From NCBI GenBank assembly GCA_021160725.1, contig JAGHCA010000016.1, positions 1-40,997 on the forward strand: a stretch of DNA of 40,997 nt. Reading direction: 5' to 3'. Under the pieces are notes generated by a model. The model was not told where the DNA came from and ran no database searches. It saw only the letters and a list, made by a program, of their open reading frames with translations. The position numbers were made by a program, and so were the translations under genes. This document shows, in pieces, positions 16,637 to 25,022 of this stretch. Position 1 is the first letter of the stretch. Each line of letters begins with the position of its first letter. The DNA is from Dehalococcoidia bacterium (GTDB lineage: Bacteria > Chloroflexota > Dehalococcoidia > GIF9 > AB-539-J10).

Positions 16637-18346
16637 ATGAAATTGGACAGGCGAATAAGCAATCTCTGTATCACAGGTTTCTCGGGCACTGGTAAATCTC
16701 TGGTGGCTGAAGAAGTAGCGCGGAGATTAGATTGGGATTTTCTTGATACCGATGACGAGATAGTTAGACAAACGGGGAAACCTATCGCCGAAATTTTTCG
16801 TCAGGATGGGGAGGGTAGGTTCAGGGAATTGGAACGGCAGACGATTAGAAAAGCTTGTCAGCAAAGGCGGACAGTTATAGCTATCGGTGGTGGTGCCATA
16901 GTTGACCCGCAAAACTATGAGTTGCTTGCCAAAACCGGGCTAATTGTTTGCCTGGAGGCTAAACCTGAGACAATCTATGAGCGCTTGTTCCGTGAGGCTC
17001 CTTACAGTCCTGAGACCGAAGTTCGCCCCCTTTTGGCTACCGATAATCCTTTGGAACGCATTAAGCAACTTAAAGCCTCCCGGCAGCCTTACTATGCTGA
17101 AGCGGATTGGACAATCCATACTGATGGTTTGAGTGTCAGTGAAGTGGCAGGGGAGGTAATAAGGGCATGGGGATTGCTTCGTCACATGCATCCTCACCTT
17201 AATCCTCTCCCATCAAGGGAGAGCAGATTAGGCTCGCAGCTAAAAGCTAATGATGACGTCGCTTGCCTGGTAGAAACTGCGACTCAGAGTTATCCTGTCT
17301 TTGTTGGCTATGGTTTGTTGAATAAAATCGGTGGGAAGATGAGGCAGGCTGCTCTATCTGGCAGAGCCACCATAATTAGCGACAAAAATGTCTTCTCTAT
17401 TTATGGCAGCAAAGTTGCGGAAATTCTCGAGGGCGCTGGTTTTGCGGTTAATTCCTTTGTAGTGCCGCCGGGCGAAGAGACGAAAAATATGGGCTACGCT
17501 GTCAGGATTTATGATTTCCTTGTCGAGCATCGAGCGGAGCGAGATGATGTTATCGTCGCTTTGGGTGGGGGCATGGTAGGCGACTTAGCTGGTTTTGCTG
17601 CTGCCACCTTTTTGCGGGGCATATTCTGGGTACAGGTGCCGACCAGCTTGATAGCCATGGTGGATGCCAGCATCGGGGGTAAGGTCGGAGTTAACCATGC
17701 TGAGGGCAAAAACCTTATTGGTGCCTTCTATCAGCCTACCCTGGTTTTGGCTGACCCTCAGACTCTTACCACCCTGCCTCAGCGTGAACTGGTCTCAGGC
17801 TGGGCTGAGGTTATTAAGCACGGTATGATTCTGGACAAAGAATTCTTGGAGTTCTTAGAGACTAATATAAATAAACTTCTGAAGCTAGAGCCGGAGGCGC
17901 TCGCCCAGGCAGTAGCCCGTAGTGCTGCTATCAAGGCACAGGTGGTCAACCAGGATGAAAAAGAAAGGGAAGGAAAACGCACTATCTTAAATTACGGACA
18001 TACCATTGCTCATGGACTAGAGGCGGCTACCCAGTATAAGCGATTTCTTCATGGCGAAGCAGTGGCCATTGGCATGATGGGAGCCGCTAAGCTCAGTCAA
18101 CGGTTAGGCCTTCTGCCTGCAGCGGCAGTGGAACGCCAACAAGCCCTATTACAGAAATTTGGCTTACCCACGGCCTTCTCTGGCTTAGATTTAACTGAGA
18201 TAACGAGAGCTATGGAATTAGACAAGAAGACCAAGGGAAAAGCAATTCGTTGGGTACTGTTACAGGATATCGGTAAAACAGTAATTCGTAGTGATGTGCC
18301 TCAGCAGGATGTGCAAGCCGTTCTCCAAGAGTTGACAGAGCTGTGA
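16637..18346 (+). CDS. aroKB: Bifunctional shikimate kinase / 3-dehydroquinate synthase (AroK-AroB fusion)
   Basis: Two shikimate enzymes are fused in one 569-aa chain. Residues 1 to about 178 are shikimate kinase: P-loop GFSGTGKS (14-21), DTDDEI, FRELERQTI and GGGAIV. Residues about 207-569 are 3-dehydroquinate synthase: PPGEETKNM, ALGGGMVGDLAGFAAATFLRG, VPTSLIAMVDASIGGKVGVNH with the NAD and metal site, NYGHTIAHGLE and HGEAVAIGM. The linker (183-206, HMHPHLNPLPSRE then SRLGSQLK) is encoded by a palindromic repeat of the dispersed kind. Fusions of this order are known in other bacteria, for example Thermotoga. The C-terminus is complete. Confidence 0.96.
   Translation: MKLDRRISNLCITGFSGTGKSLVAEEVARRLDWDFLDTDDEIVRQTGKPIAEIFRQDGEGRFRELERQTIRKACQQRRTVIAIGGGAIVDPQNYELLAKTGLIVCLEAKPETIYERLFREAPYSPETEVRPLLATDNPLERIKQLKASRQPYYAEADWTIHTDGLSVSEVAGEVIRAWGLLRHMHPHLNPLPSRESRLGSQLKANDDVACLVETATQSYPVFVGYGLLNKIGGKMRQAALSGRATIISDKNVFSIYGSKVAEILEGAGFAVNSFVVPPGEETKNMGYAVRIYDFLVEHRAERDDVIVALGGGMVGDLAGFAAATFLRGIFWVQVPTSLIAMVDASIGGKVGVNHAEGKNLIGAFYQPTLVLADPQTLTTLPQRELVSGWAEVIKHGMILDKEFLEFLETNINKLLKLEPEALAQAVARSAAIKAQVVNQDEKEREGKRTILNYGHTIAHGLEAATQYKRFLHGEAVAIGMMGAAKLSQRLGLLPAAAVERQQALLQKFGLPTAFSGLDLTEITRAMELDKKTKGKAIRWVLLQDIGKTVIRSDVPQQDVQAVLQELTEL
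17187..17232. repeat. Palindromic repeat translated in frame as the AroK-AroB linker
   Basis: The stretch starting CATGCATCCTCACC contains CTCTCCC-ATCAA-GGGAGAG (17205-17223), a perfect 7-bp stem with a 5-nt loop. This sequence type is common as an intergenic palindromic repeat in several bacterial groups. Here it lies inside the fused gene without breaking the frame and encodes HPHLNPLPSRE. Confidence 0.65.
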
Positions 18347-18359
18347 CCTATTTGTTCAA

Positions 18360-18389
18360 TTGAAGGCAAGCCCTTTTATAAGCTATAAT
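18360..18389 (+). promoter_or_regulatory. Promoter for aspS-tig-clpP
   Basis: TTGAAG (18360-18365), 18 bp, and a perfect TATAAT (18384-18389). The start would be near 18396, followed by AAAAGGAG and the TTG start of aspS at 18416, so this transcript has a conventional short leader with a Shine-Dalgarno. Confidence 0.6.
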
Positions 18390-18415
18390 GGACAATTCAG
18401 AAAAGGAGACTATCC

Positions 18416-20227
18416 TTGCTTAAAAGCCATAACTGTGGAGAATTGAAGGAAAACCATGCCGGGCAGATGGTAACTTTAGCAGGTTGGGTACATCGGCGTC
18501 GTGACCATGGTGGAAAGGTATTCATTGACCTGCGTGACCGGGAAGGTATAGTTCAGGTAGTGTTCAATCCCCAGGTCTCACAAGAAGCATACCAGGTAGC
18601 TGGTTCGCTCCGTAGTGAGTATGTAATCCAGGTTACAGGAGAAGTTGTTCTCCGCCCTGAAGGGACGGAGAATCCCAAACTGCCTAGCGGAGATATTGAG
18701 GTCATAGCAAAAAAAGCTGTTATTCTTAATCCGTCGAAAACGCCGCCATTTTACATAAGTGAAGATGAAGATGTTGAAGAGTCGCTTTGCCTCAAAAACC
18801 GCTACCTGTATCTGAGAAGACCGAGGATGAAGGATAATCTTCTCTTACGCCACAGGGCAATAAAGTTTATTCGTGATTTCCTCGACGCCAGAGGGTTTGT
18901 TGAAATTGAAACACCTATTTTGATTAAAAGCACACCAGAAGGAGCCCGGGACTATCTTGTGCCTAGCCGTATCAATCCCGGCAAGTTTTATGCCCTTCCT
19001 CAATCTCCACAGCAACTCAAACAAATCCTCATGATAGCTGGGTTTGATAAGTACTTCCAGATAGCACGGTGCTTCAGGGATGAAGATCTTAGGGCGGATC
19101 GCCAGCCTGAGTTTACCCAGCTTGACATGGAAATGAGTTTCATCGGAGTAAAGGATATATTACAGCTTATGGAGGAACTTTTTACTTCGCTTGTGGAGAC
19201 AGTTAGACCTGATATGCGCTTACTAAAGCCCTTTCCCTACCTCTCCTATAAAGAAGCGATGGAGAAATATGGTACAGATAAACCAGATATCAGGTTTGGT
19301 CTGGAGATTAAGGATATATCTGATATCGCCGCTGGCATCGACTTTCAAATCTTCCGCTCAGTCCTCGACCGTAATGGCAAGGTGAAGGGGATATGTGTTC
19401 CCGGTTGTGGTCATTATACTCGTCATCAACTTGATGCTTTGATAAATTTCGCCAAGAGCTGTGGTGCCCAGGGTTTAATGACCATAGCTTTCACAGGCGG
19501 GGCAATAACTTTGGATGAGGTGAAATCGGCGGCTGCTAAATACTTAACTCCTAACCAATTGGAAGAAATAGCTGGTAGATTTGAGGCAAAGCCTGGCGAC
19601 CTTTTACTTATCGTGGCTGATAAGCTGAATGTAGTTAACAAGACACTGGATGAGTTACGACGCGAGATGGCACAGCGGCTTAATCTAACTGATGCTGACC
19701 AACTGGCTTTTACATTCATAGTTGATTTTCCTTTTTTGGAATGGAATGGGGAGGAGAAGCGTTGGGAACCAATGCACCATCCTTTTACTGCTCCTCGTTG
19801 GGAAGATGTAGCGCTTCTTGATACAGAACCAGATAAGGTTTATGGACAACATTATGATGTAGTGTGCAATGGTTGTGAACTTGGCAGTGGCAGTATCAGG
19901 ATTCATAATCGACAGTTTCAAGAAAAAATATTTAACCTCCTGGGTTACAGTAAAGAGGAAACAGAAAGCCGATTCGGAGGCTTATTAGAGGCACTGGAAT
20001 ATGGAGCACCGCCCCATGGCGGTATTGCCATAGGACTGGACCGCCTGGTAATGTTATTTGCTGGGGAGAGGAGCATAAGGGAGGTTATTGCTTTTCCTAA
20101 AAATCAGAATGCCGTTGATCTCATGCTGGGCAGCCCTTCCTATGTTGAGAAACACCAGCTTGACGAATTAAATCTCAAGCTAAAGTGTGGAATTCTGCGA
20201 CCCAAAGAGAAGGAGTATGGTATATGA
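18416..20227 (+). CDS. aspS: Aspartate--tRNA ligase, probably non-discriminating
   Basis: This class IIb synthetase has 603 aa: an OB-fold anticodon-binding domain (about 1-110), a catalytic core with motif 2 FRDEDLRADRQPEFTQLDMEMSF, a GAD insertion (about 290-420) and motif 3 GLDRLVMLFAGERSIREVIAFPK. The anticodon loop reads GWVHRRRDHGG, with His where Asn-excluding enzymes such as E. coli AspRS usually differ. This suggests that it also charges tRNA-Asn and needs GatCAB. The TTG start has AAAAGGAG 7 nt upstream. Its stop overlaps the tig ATG (ATGA). Confidence 0.97.
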   Translation: MLKSHNCGELKENHAGQMVTLAGWVHRRRDHGGKVFIDLRDREGIVQVVFNPQVSQEAYQVAGSLRSEYVIQVTGEVVLRPEGTENPKLPSGDIEVIAKKAVILNPSKTPPFYISEDEDVEESLCLKNRYLYLRRPRMKDNLLLRHRAIKFIRDFLDARGFVEIETPILIKSTPEGARDYLVPSRINPGKFYALPQSPQQLKQILMIAGFDKYFQIARCFRDEDLRADRQPEFTQLDMEMSFIGVKDILQLMEELFTSLVETVRPDMRLLKPFPYLSYKEAMEKYGTDKPDIRFGLEIKDISDIAAGIDFQIFRSVLDRNGKVKGICVPGCGHYTRHQLDALINFAKSCGAQGLMTIAFTGGAITLDEVKSAAAKYLTPNQLEEIAGRFEAKPGDLLLIVADKLNVVNKTLDELRREMAQRLNLTDADQLAFTFIVDFPFLEWNGEEKRWEPMHHPFTAPRWEDVALLDTEPDKVYGQHYDVVCNGCELGSGSIRIHNRQFQEKIFNLLGYSKEETESRFGGLLEALEYGAPPHGGIAIGLDRLVMLFAGERSIREVIAFPKNQNAVDLMLGSPSYVEKHQLDELNLKLKCGILRPKEKEYGI

Positions 20228-21516
20228 AAGTAAGCACAGAAAATTTGGGAGGTTGTCAGGCAGTTCTTACTATTGAGGCTGAAGCCAGTGAGTTAGATAA
20301 ATCGCTGAATGAAGCTTATCATCACTTGGTTAACGAGGTGTCCATACCAGGTTTTCGTAAAGGGAAAGCGCCGCGGGCTATTCTGATGCAGCATGTAGGA
20401 AAAAAAAGTTTGTTAGGAGAGGCATTCGAGCATCTTATACCCCAGCTTTATAAACAAGCAATCGAGTCTCAAGAACTCGAACCTATTGCTAGGCCTGAAA
20501 TCGAAATTATTCAAACTGAGCCTTTGGTTTTCAAAGCCAGGGTGTCACTCAAACCTGAAGTTAAGCTTGGCGATTACCATAGCATAAAGCTGAAACCAGC
20601 TCCCGCAGTAAAAATTGCCAGGAAAGAAATCGCTGCTGCCATGGAAGAATTCCGGGCAAGACAAGGAACGTGGGTGCCTGTGGAACGCCCTGTCGAGTTG
20701 GGTGATTTAGTTACCATAGACGTCGAAGCCAATGTTGATGGTAAACCCTGGTTAAATCACAAGGGTGTATCATACGAGGTGGATAAAAATTCAAGTTCGC
20801 CTGTGCCTGGCTTTGCCTCTCATTTGCAGGGCGCTGAAAAAAACAAAGAAGTGACTTTCAGCTTGACTATCCCTGGTGACTATCCCATTAAAGAATTGCG
20901 CGATAAGGAAAGCTATTTTAAAGTTACTGTTAGCGAAATCAAAGGGAAGCAGTTGCCAGAGCTCGATGATGAATTTGCCCGGAGCGCTGGCTATGAAAAC
21001 CTGGCGAATATGAAGAAGAAAGTGGCTGCTGATTTAAGAGCCCAAGCTGAGGCCAGTAATCGCTCGGAGTTAAGACAAAAGGCGCTTGATGCTCTGGTGG
21101 AAATCAGCGAGGTAGATTATCCCCTTATTCTGGAGGATGAGGAAATCATGGGACTTCTTAGAGATGAGTCGCAGCGCCTGGGTTTCACAGAACTAGCAGA
21201 GTATCTAAAGAGAAGTAATAAAACGGAAGAAGAACTTAAACAAGAACTGCGCCCTATAGCGAAAAAGCGGCTTATTCGGAGCCTTGTTCTGGAGAAATTA
21301 GCTGAGGAGGAAGAGATTGAAATTAGTTCCTCAGAGGTAGATAATAAAGTAAGTGAGATTGCCAATAGTGCTGAGGATAAGGAACAGGCGGCGCAGTTTT
21401 TCTCTCTGCCTCAAGTAAGGCAATCAATTGAACAGTCTCTGCGTACGCAAAAGACAATGGACAGACTATTGCAAATAGCTATTGGCAATGGCGAAGTTAC
21501 GACAAAGGAGGAATAA
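20224..21516 (+). CDS. tig: Trigger factor
   Basis: The ribosome-bound chaperone and peptidyl-prolyl isomerase. From the ATG at 20224 it has 430 aa; the ORF-track start (20185) lies inside aspS. The ribosome-docking motif GFRKGKAP (43-50) is intact. The FKBP-like domain spans about 150-245 and is followed by the helical C-terminal arms. It overlaps aspS by ATGA and clpP by TAATG, so three genes are translationally chained. A GAAGGAG site lies inside the end of aspS. Confidence 0.97.
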   Translation: MKVSTENLGGCQAVLTIEAEASELDKSLNEAYHHLVNEVSIPGFRKGKAPRAILMQHVGKKSLLGEAFEHLIPQLYKQAIESQELEPIARPEIEIIQTEPLVFKARVSLKPEVKLGDYHSIKLKPAPAVKIARKEIAAAMEEFRARQGTWVPVERPVELGDLVTIDVEANVDGKPWLNHKGVSYEVDKNSSSPVPGFASHLQGAEKNKEVTFSLTIPGDYPIKELRDKESYFKVTVSEIKGKQLPELDDEFARSAGYENLANMKKKVAADLRAQAEASNRSELRQKALDALVEISEVDYPLILEDEEIMGLLRDESQRLGFTELAEYLKRSNKTEEELKQELRPIAKKRLIRSLVLEKLAEEEEIEISSSEVDNKVSEIANSAEDKEQAAQFFSLPQVRQSIEQSLRTQKTMDRLLQIAIGNGEVTTKEE

Positions 21517-22121
21517 TGGAAACAGTAGCTCAGGTAGTAATTCCTACAGTGACCGAGACCAGTGCTCGGGGCGAACGTATTTTTGATATATATTCTCTTT
21601 TGCTCAGAGAGCGAATCGTTTTTTTGGGCACACCGATTAATGACCAGATAGCTAATCTTATTATTGCGCAGCTCCTCTATTTGGAGAGGGAAGACCCGGA
21701 AAAAGATGTAAACCTTTATATTCATTGTCCTGGTGGCGTTATCAGCGCTGGTTTGGCTATCTATGATACTATGCAGATTCTTCGCTGCCCTGTATCCACT
21801 ATTTGCGTTGGTTTAGCAGCTAGCATGGGTACCTTGCTTCTTTGTGCTGGAAGCAAGGGAAAAAGGTATGCTTTACCCAATTCAACTATACATCTCCACC
21901 AGGCAGTTGGAGGTGCCCAGGGACAAGCGGCGGATATCGAAATCGCCGCCAGAGAAATTATGAGGATGCAGGAAATGATACGCAACATCATAGCTAAGCA
22001 TACTGGTCAGCCAGTAGAGAAGATTGCCCACGACACAGACAGAGACTTCTATCTTAGCGCTGAGCAAGCAGTGGAATACGGCATTATAGACGAGATACTT
22101 AGCAAACCAGCCAAAAAATAA
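21516..22121 (+). CDS. clpP: ATP-dependent Clp protease proteolytic subunit
   Basis: The 201-aa serine protease subunit forms a barrel that degrades proteins fed by a Clp ATPase. The triad is Ser103 ([11 protein letters not shown]), His128 (IHLHQAVGG) and Asp177 ([10 protein letters not shown]). [20 protein letters not shown] is the conserved N-terminal loop. GGAGG precedes the ATG within the tig stop region. clpX does not follow, unlike in many genomes; the next ORF encodes a tiny membrane protein. Confidence 0.98.
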   Translation: METVAQVVIPTVTETSARGERIFDIYSLLLRERIVFLGTPINDQIANLIIAQLLYLEREDPEKDVNLYIHCPGGVISAGLAIYDTMQILRCPVSTICVGLAASMGTLLLCAGSKGKRYALPNSTIHLHQAVGGAQGQAADIEIAAREIMRMQEMIRNIIAKHTGQPVEKIAHDTDRDFYLSAEQAVEYGIIDEILSKPAKK

Positions 22122-22134
22122 AATGGCTGCGCTA

Positions 22135-22155
22135 CCTCTCCTTTCAAAAGAGAGG
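22135..22155. other. Hairpin after clpP
   Basis: CCTCTC-CTTTCAAAA-GAGAGG begins 14 nt after the clpP stop. It lacks a clear T-run and may be a weak terminator or another dispersed palindrome. Confidence 0.4.
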
Positions 22156-22194
22156 GGTTTCATAAGACCTTAGTTTTCTGTTTTTACTGATAGG

Positions 22195-22362
22195 ATGATA
22201 ATCGGGATGCCAGACTGGATAGGGGCAAGTGCTGCGGTTTATACCGCAGATGAAGCGTTTGGTGGGTTGGGTAGAGGAGGCTTGATTGCCGTCATTGTTA
22301 TTTCCGTGATTGCTATTGTCACCTTCGTATGGATATTCCGTGAGACAGGAAGGAGGGATTAA
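22195..22362 (+). CDS. Small single-pass membrane protein, 55 aa
   Basis: Too short for the ORF track. ATG at 22195 (or the in-frame ATG at 22207) gives 55 or 51 aa. The sequence is a short N-terminal part (MPDWIGASAAVYTADEAFGG), one transmembrane helix (LIAVIVISVIAIVTFVWIF) and a basic tail RETGRRD, so the C-terminus is probably cytoplasmic. It sits between clpP and the convergent HAD gene. No strong Shine-Dalgarno was seen. Function unknown; the clean hydrophobic segment flanked by charges argues that it is real. Confidence 0.5.
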   Translation: MIIGMPDWIGASAAVYTADEAFGGLGRGGLIAVIVISVIAIVTFVWIFRETGRRD

Positions 22363-22372
22363 GTAATTTATA

Positions 22373-23362
22373 TTAACCCAATTGGGCAGCTTCCTCTCTA
22401 GCCAGGTGTCGAATCCTTTTATGGATTTCCAGCGCGGGAGTTATATCCTTTGCTCCAGCTAACCAGTGAAACCACATTCTATCCTCTGAACCTCCAGTCT
22501 CCTCCCTTTCCTTAACCACCCTTTCGACAATGTGACGATCACCTTTCTCCCAGGCTTCCAGGACCAGCCATAAATCAGCCAAGCTTACCGATGCCAGCCC
22601 TAGAGTGGAATGGGGCAAAGCATATTCGTTCGCATTGAAGGCAATGGCTAAGCCGCCTGCTTTGTTCACAGTGCGAAGCATTTTGAAATCTGTGATGCTA
22701 TCCCCTATCGCTGCCCAACTAGAAAGTGGTTGTCCCATCCTGGCGCTAAAGCTTTCCAATGCCTCTACCTTGCGTCTCCCCCCTACTGGTTTCACCTGAC
22801 TTATAATTCTTCCCAAACCTGTTTGAGGCAACTTCTGCGCATAAAAATAGTCCAGGCATTCCCTTATTTTGGTATCGTCAACAAAAGGATTAAGCTTTAC
22901 AATTTCGCGTTCTGTCTGCTCCAGTAAGATAGATTCATCGTGGCTTAATAGTTGGCGAAGCTGGGTTAGGGGAAAGGAAGTGCAAGCTACATTCTCACTA
23001 GATATGCCCAGTCTCTGTGTGATGGTGAAGGCATATTGTTCATAACTGGTACTAATGCAAAATATGTACCACCCTCGAGATTTGAGTTTGGAGATTAATT
23101 CAGCGGCTCCTGGGGTTAATCCGGCTTTCTGTCCCATGGCAGCGATTTGCTCCTCTTCTATTCCGTGATAAGCAAGGAAAGGGGCAATGAGAGCAAGTGT
23201 ATCTCCTGGCTCATAGTCAGGCCGACCCTCAAGAGTCAACAGATCATCATAGCGGCTGATGATTTCGAAAATTTTGCCGCCACAGGGGAATAGTTTCATC
23301 AGTTCGTAGGCATTATCTTGGGGAGCTAGAGGCCCTTCGAGATCAAAGCAAATCAGGTTCAT
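22373..23362 (-). CDS. HAD-superfamily protein with DxE motif I
   Basis: The 329-aa protein has the HAD order: motif I FDLEGPL at 6-12, where Asp7 is the expected nucleophile but the second Asp is replaced by Glu9; motif II CISTSYEQ near 103; and motif III with GDSITDFKML. The N-terminal FDLEGPLAPQDNAYELM resembles a group mostly known from methanogens and annotated near energy-converting hydrogenase genes (from memory). Its start overlaps the stop of the formyltransferase gene (ATGA). Reaction unknown; phosphatase activity is likely but altered by the Glu. The C-terminal about 60 residues are Glu/Arg-rich. Confidence 0.75.
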   Translation of the reverse strand: MNLICFDLEGPLAPQDNAYELMKLFPCGGKIFEIISRYDDLLTLEGRPDYEPGDTLALIAPFLAYHGIEEEQIAAMGQKAGLTPGAAELISKLKSRGWYIFCISTSYEQYAFTITQRLGISSENVACTSFPLTQLRQLLSHDESILLEQTEREIVKLNPFVDDTKIRECLDYFYAQKLPQTGLGRIISQVKPVGGRRKVEALESFSARMGQPLSSWAAIGDSITDFKMLRTVNKAGGLAIAFNANEYALPHSTLGLASVSLADLWLVLEAWEKGDRHIVERVVKEREETGGSEDRMWFHWLAGAKDITPALEIHKRIRHLAREEAAQLG

Positions 23363-24123
23363 TCCAGACTTTTCTTCACCTCCTCATCTACTTTACCGCT
23401 AAGGTCATAGCCGCTGATTAATCTTCCTTGTTTATCGATTATTTCCCTATTCTGTATGCCGACCTCACCCCTGCCCAGAGATTGTAATGTCAAGAGGATA
23501 AGAGGGAATTCTCTAGCAAGTTCGTGCTGGCGGATAAGCCGAAACAACATCTCTTTATCATCATTGCGCCAGTGTTCAGCAAATGGTGCATCCTTAATAG
23601 AGAAGAGGCAATAGCTAACTACCGGCCCCCTGTCTAGTTCGGGAGTAACCAGGTGCATCATTGCTCCGCCTGTGTCGGCTTTATTTTGTATCAACGTCCA
23701 GATCACCTCCTGCCAACTACCTGTAGGCCCGCCGGGAGGTGCAGGATGAAGATTAATCATATCGTATTTCTGGCATAGCTCTTCACTCACAATGAGCATA
23801 TAGCCGGCAAGAACACAGAGGTCGGGGGCAAACAATTCAATTCTGTTGTTTACCTCTCTATCATATTTGATGCGCCAATCTTTTTCTTCTACGCCAGTCC
23901 TGAACCTTTTGTGGGATAAGCAGACCAGAGGAATGTTGTAACTCCGAACAAGCTCGAAGAACAGGTCGCTTTCCTTTGCCTCGCCTGGTTCTCGGTTGCT
24001 AAATACGAAGCCAATTTTCACATTGATATCGCCGCTGCATGTCTTATCCTGCACAGCTTGCAAAAGCTGTCGGGCAGCTTCATCTCTTCCCGTGGAAAAC
24101 CAACCAATGTTTAGCAAGGGCAT
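23359..24123 (-). CDS. PurN-like formyltransferase family protein
   Basis: The 254-aa protein has the formyltransferase N-terminal fold with the catalytic set Asn124 and His126 in INLHPAPPGGPTG and Asp164 in TPELDRGPVV, matching Asn-His-Asp of glycinamide ribonucleotide transformylase. It differs at the N-terminus (GWFSTGRDEAARQL instead of the phosphate-binding loop of PurN) and in the longer C-terminal region. It may use formyl-tetrahydrofolate on another substrate. It overlaps the HAD gene and follows the PHP gene, separated by a palindromic repeat. True PurN cannot be excluded but looks less likely. Confidence 0.72.
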   Translation of the reverse strand: MPLLNIGWFSTGRDEAARQLLQAVQDKTCSGDINVKIGFVFSNREPGEAKESDLFFELVRSYNIPLVCLSHKRFRTGVEEKDWRIKYDREVNNRIELFAPDLCVLAGYMLIVSEELCQKYDMINLHPAPPGGPTGSWQEVIWTLIQNKADTGGAMMHLVTPELDRGPVVSYCLFSIKDAPFAEHWRNDDKEMLFRLIRQHELAREFPLILLTLQSLGRGEVGIQNREIIDKQGRLISGYDLSGKVDEEVKKSLE

Positions 24124-24141
24124 GCTTTTCCCTCCGTATTT

Positions 24142-24216
24142 ATGTCATTTTGAGCCCTTCGCTTTTTTGTCATTGGCGAAGCAGTTTTCTGTTGCTCAGG
24201 GTAAACTCCGTGACAA
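24142..24216. repeat. Imperfect palindromic repeat (copy 2), overlapping the PHP gene end
   Basis: A sequence beginning TGTCATTTTGAGCCCTTCGC pairs imperfectly with GCGAAG and GCTCAGGGTAAACTCCGTGACA downstream. It resembles the copy at 10711-10780. Its last about 20 bases encode the C-terminal residues of the PHP protein, so the repeat has been absorbed into the gene. Confidence 0.5.
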
Positions 24217-24867
24217 ATCTCCCAATACATGTTTTCTCATCCTGGCCCACATGCTGGCAAAATGAGCTAAATAGCTGGATTTTTGCCCGAATATTTTGCC
24301 CTGAGCTAAAGAATTGAGGAAATCGTCAGGTCCATTGAATTCGGGCATTTCAACATATGCCCGGCCAATTTCGCCTAAAGTGTGGGCATCGCTACCAGCG
24401 CTGGCAGCCTTTCCCTGCTCTTTAGCTAATTTCCATGCTCTGGCATTGCTATTGGAAAATGGTGTGCGAGAATTAAAGGTTTCGATGATATCGACCCGGG
24501 ATAAAATCTCTGCTGAGGTTAGAGGGTTAGACTTCCACGACAGCGACCTGCCAAATGGGTGGGGAATGGCCACTAGACCGCCCTGGCTTCTAATTCGAGA
24601 TATTGTTTCTTGGGGAGACAGTCCACGGGGGACTTCTTTATTAAGAAAGAGTCCCATTATTTCACCCACAGGTGTTAAGATCTCCTCAGCTATGATTACT
24701 TTAAGCGGAGCGATTTCCTTTAATTTTAAGGCGCCAGCAATGGTGTTGTGGTCGGCTACAGCAATACAATTTATGCCTATTTTTAGGCAGTGGTCAGCTA
24801 TTCGCTCTAGAGGCGTGAGACAATCTATGGAATAGCAGGTATGGACGTGTAAATCAGCTTTTATCAA
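24196..24867 (-). CDS. PHP-domain metal-dependent phosphoesterase
   Basis: The 223-aa PHP-fold protein has metal ligands in DLHVHTCYSIDC (His7, His9), VADHNT (Asp39, His40), IPHPFG and GSDAH near residue 158. Such stand-alone PHP proteins hydrolyse phosphoesters, for example nucleoside 3',5'-bisphosphates or histidinol phosphate. The C-terminal GDLSRSLP is encoded by a palindromic repeat. It heads a trio with the formyltransferase and HAD genes and lies 155 nt after efp. The reaction is not known. Confidence 0.85.
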   Translation of the reverse strand: MIKADLHVHTCYSIDCLTPLERIADHCLKIGINCIAVADHNTIAGALKLKEIAPLKVIIAEEILTPVGEIMGLFLNKEVPRGLSPQETISRIRSQGGLVAIPHPFGRSLSWKSNPLTSAEILSRVDIIETFNSRTPFSNSNARAWKLAKEQGKAASAGSDAHTLGEIGRAYVEMPEFNGPDDFLNSLAQGKIFGQKSSYLAHFASMWARMRKHVLGDLSRSLP

Positions 24868-25022
24868 CTAGCTTACCTAATCTTGTTGTTGTCTATTGAC
24901 CATTCTGGGCGACCAAAGGATCTGCCTCTTTGCCTGTTATCTGATTATAGCAGATTCCTTAAGCTTTGAGGCTAAATCCGGTCAGCATCGGTGCTGATAA
25001 GTAAGAGGTGAGTCAAGCAGTA

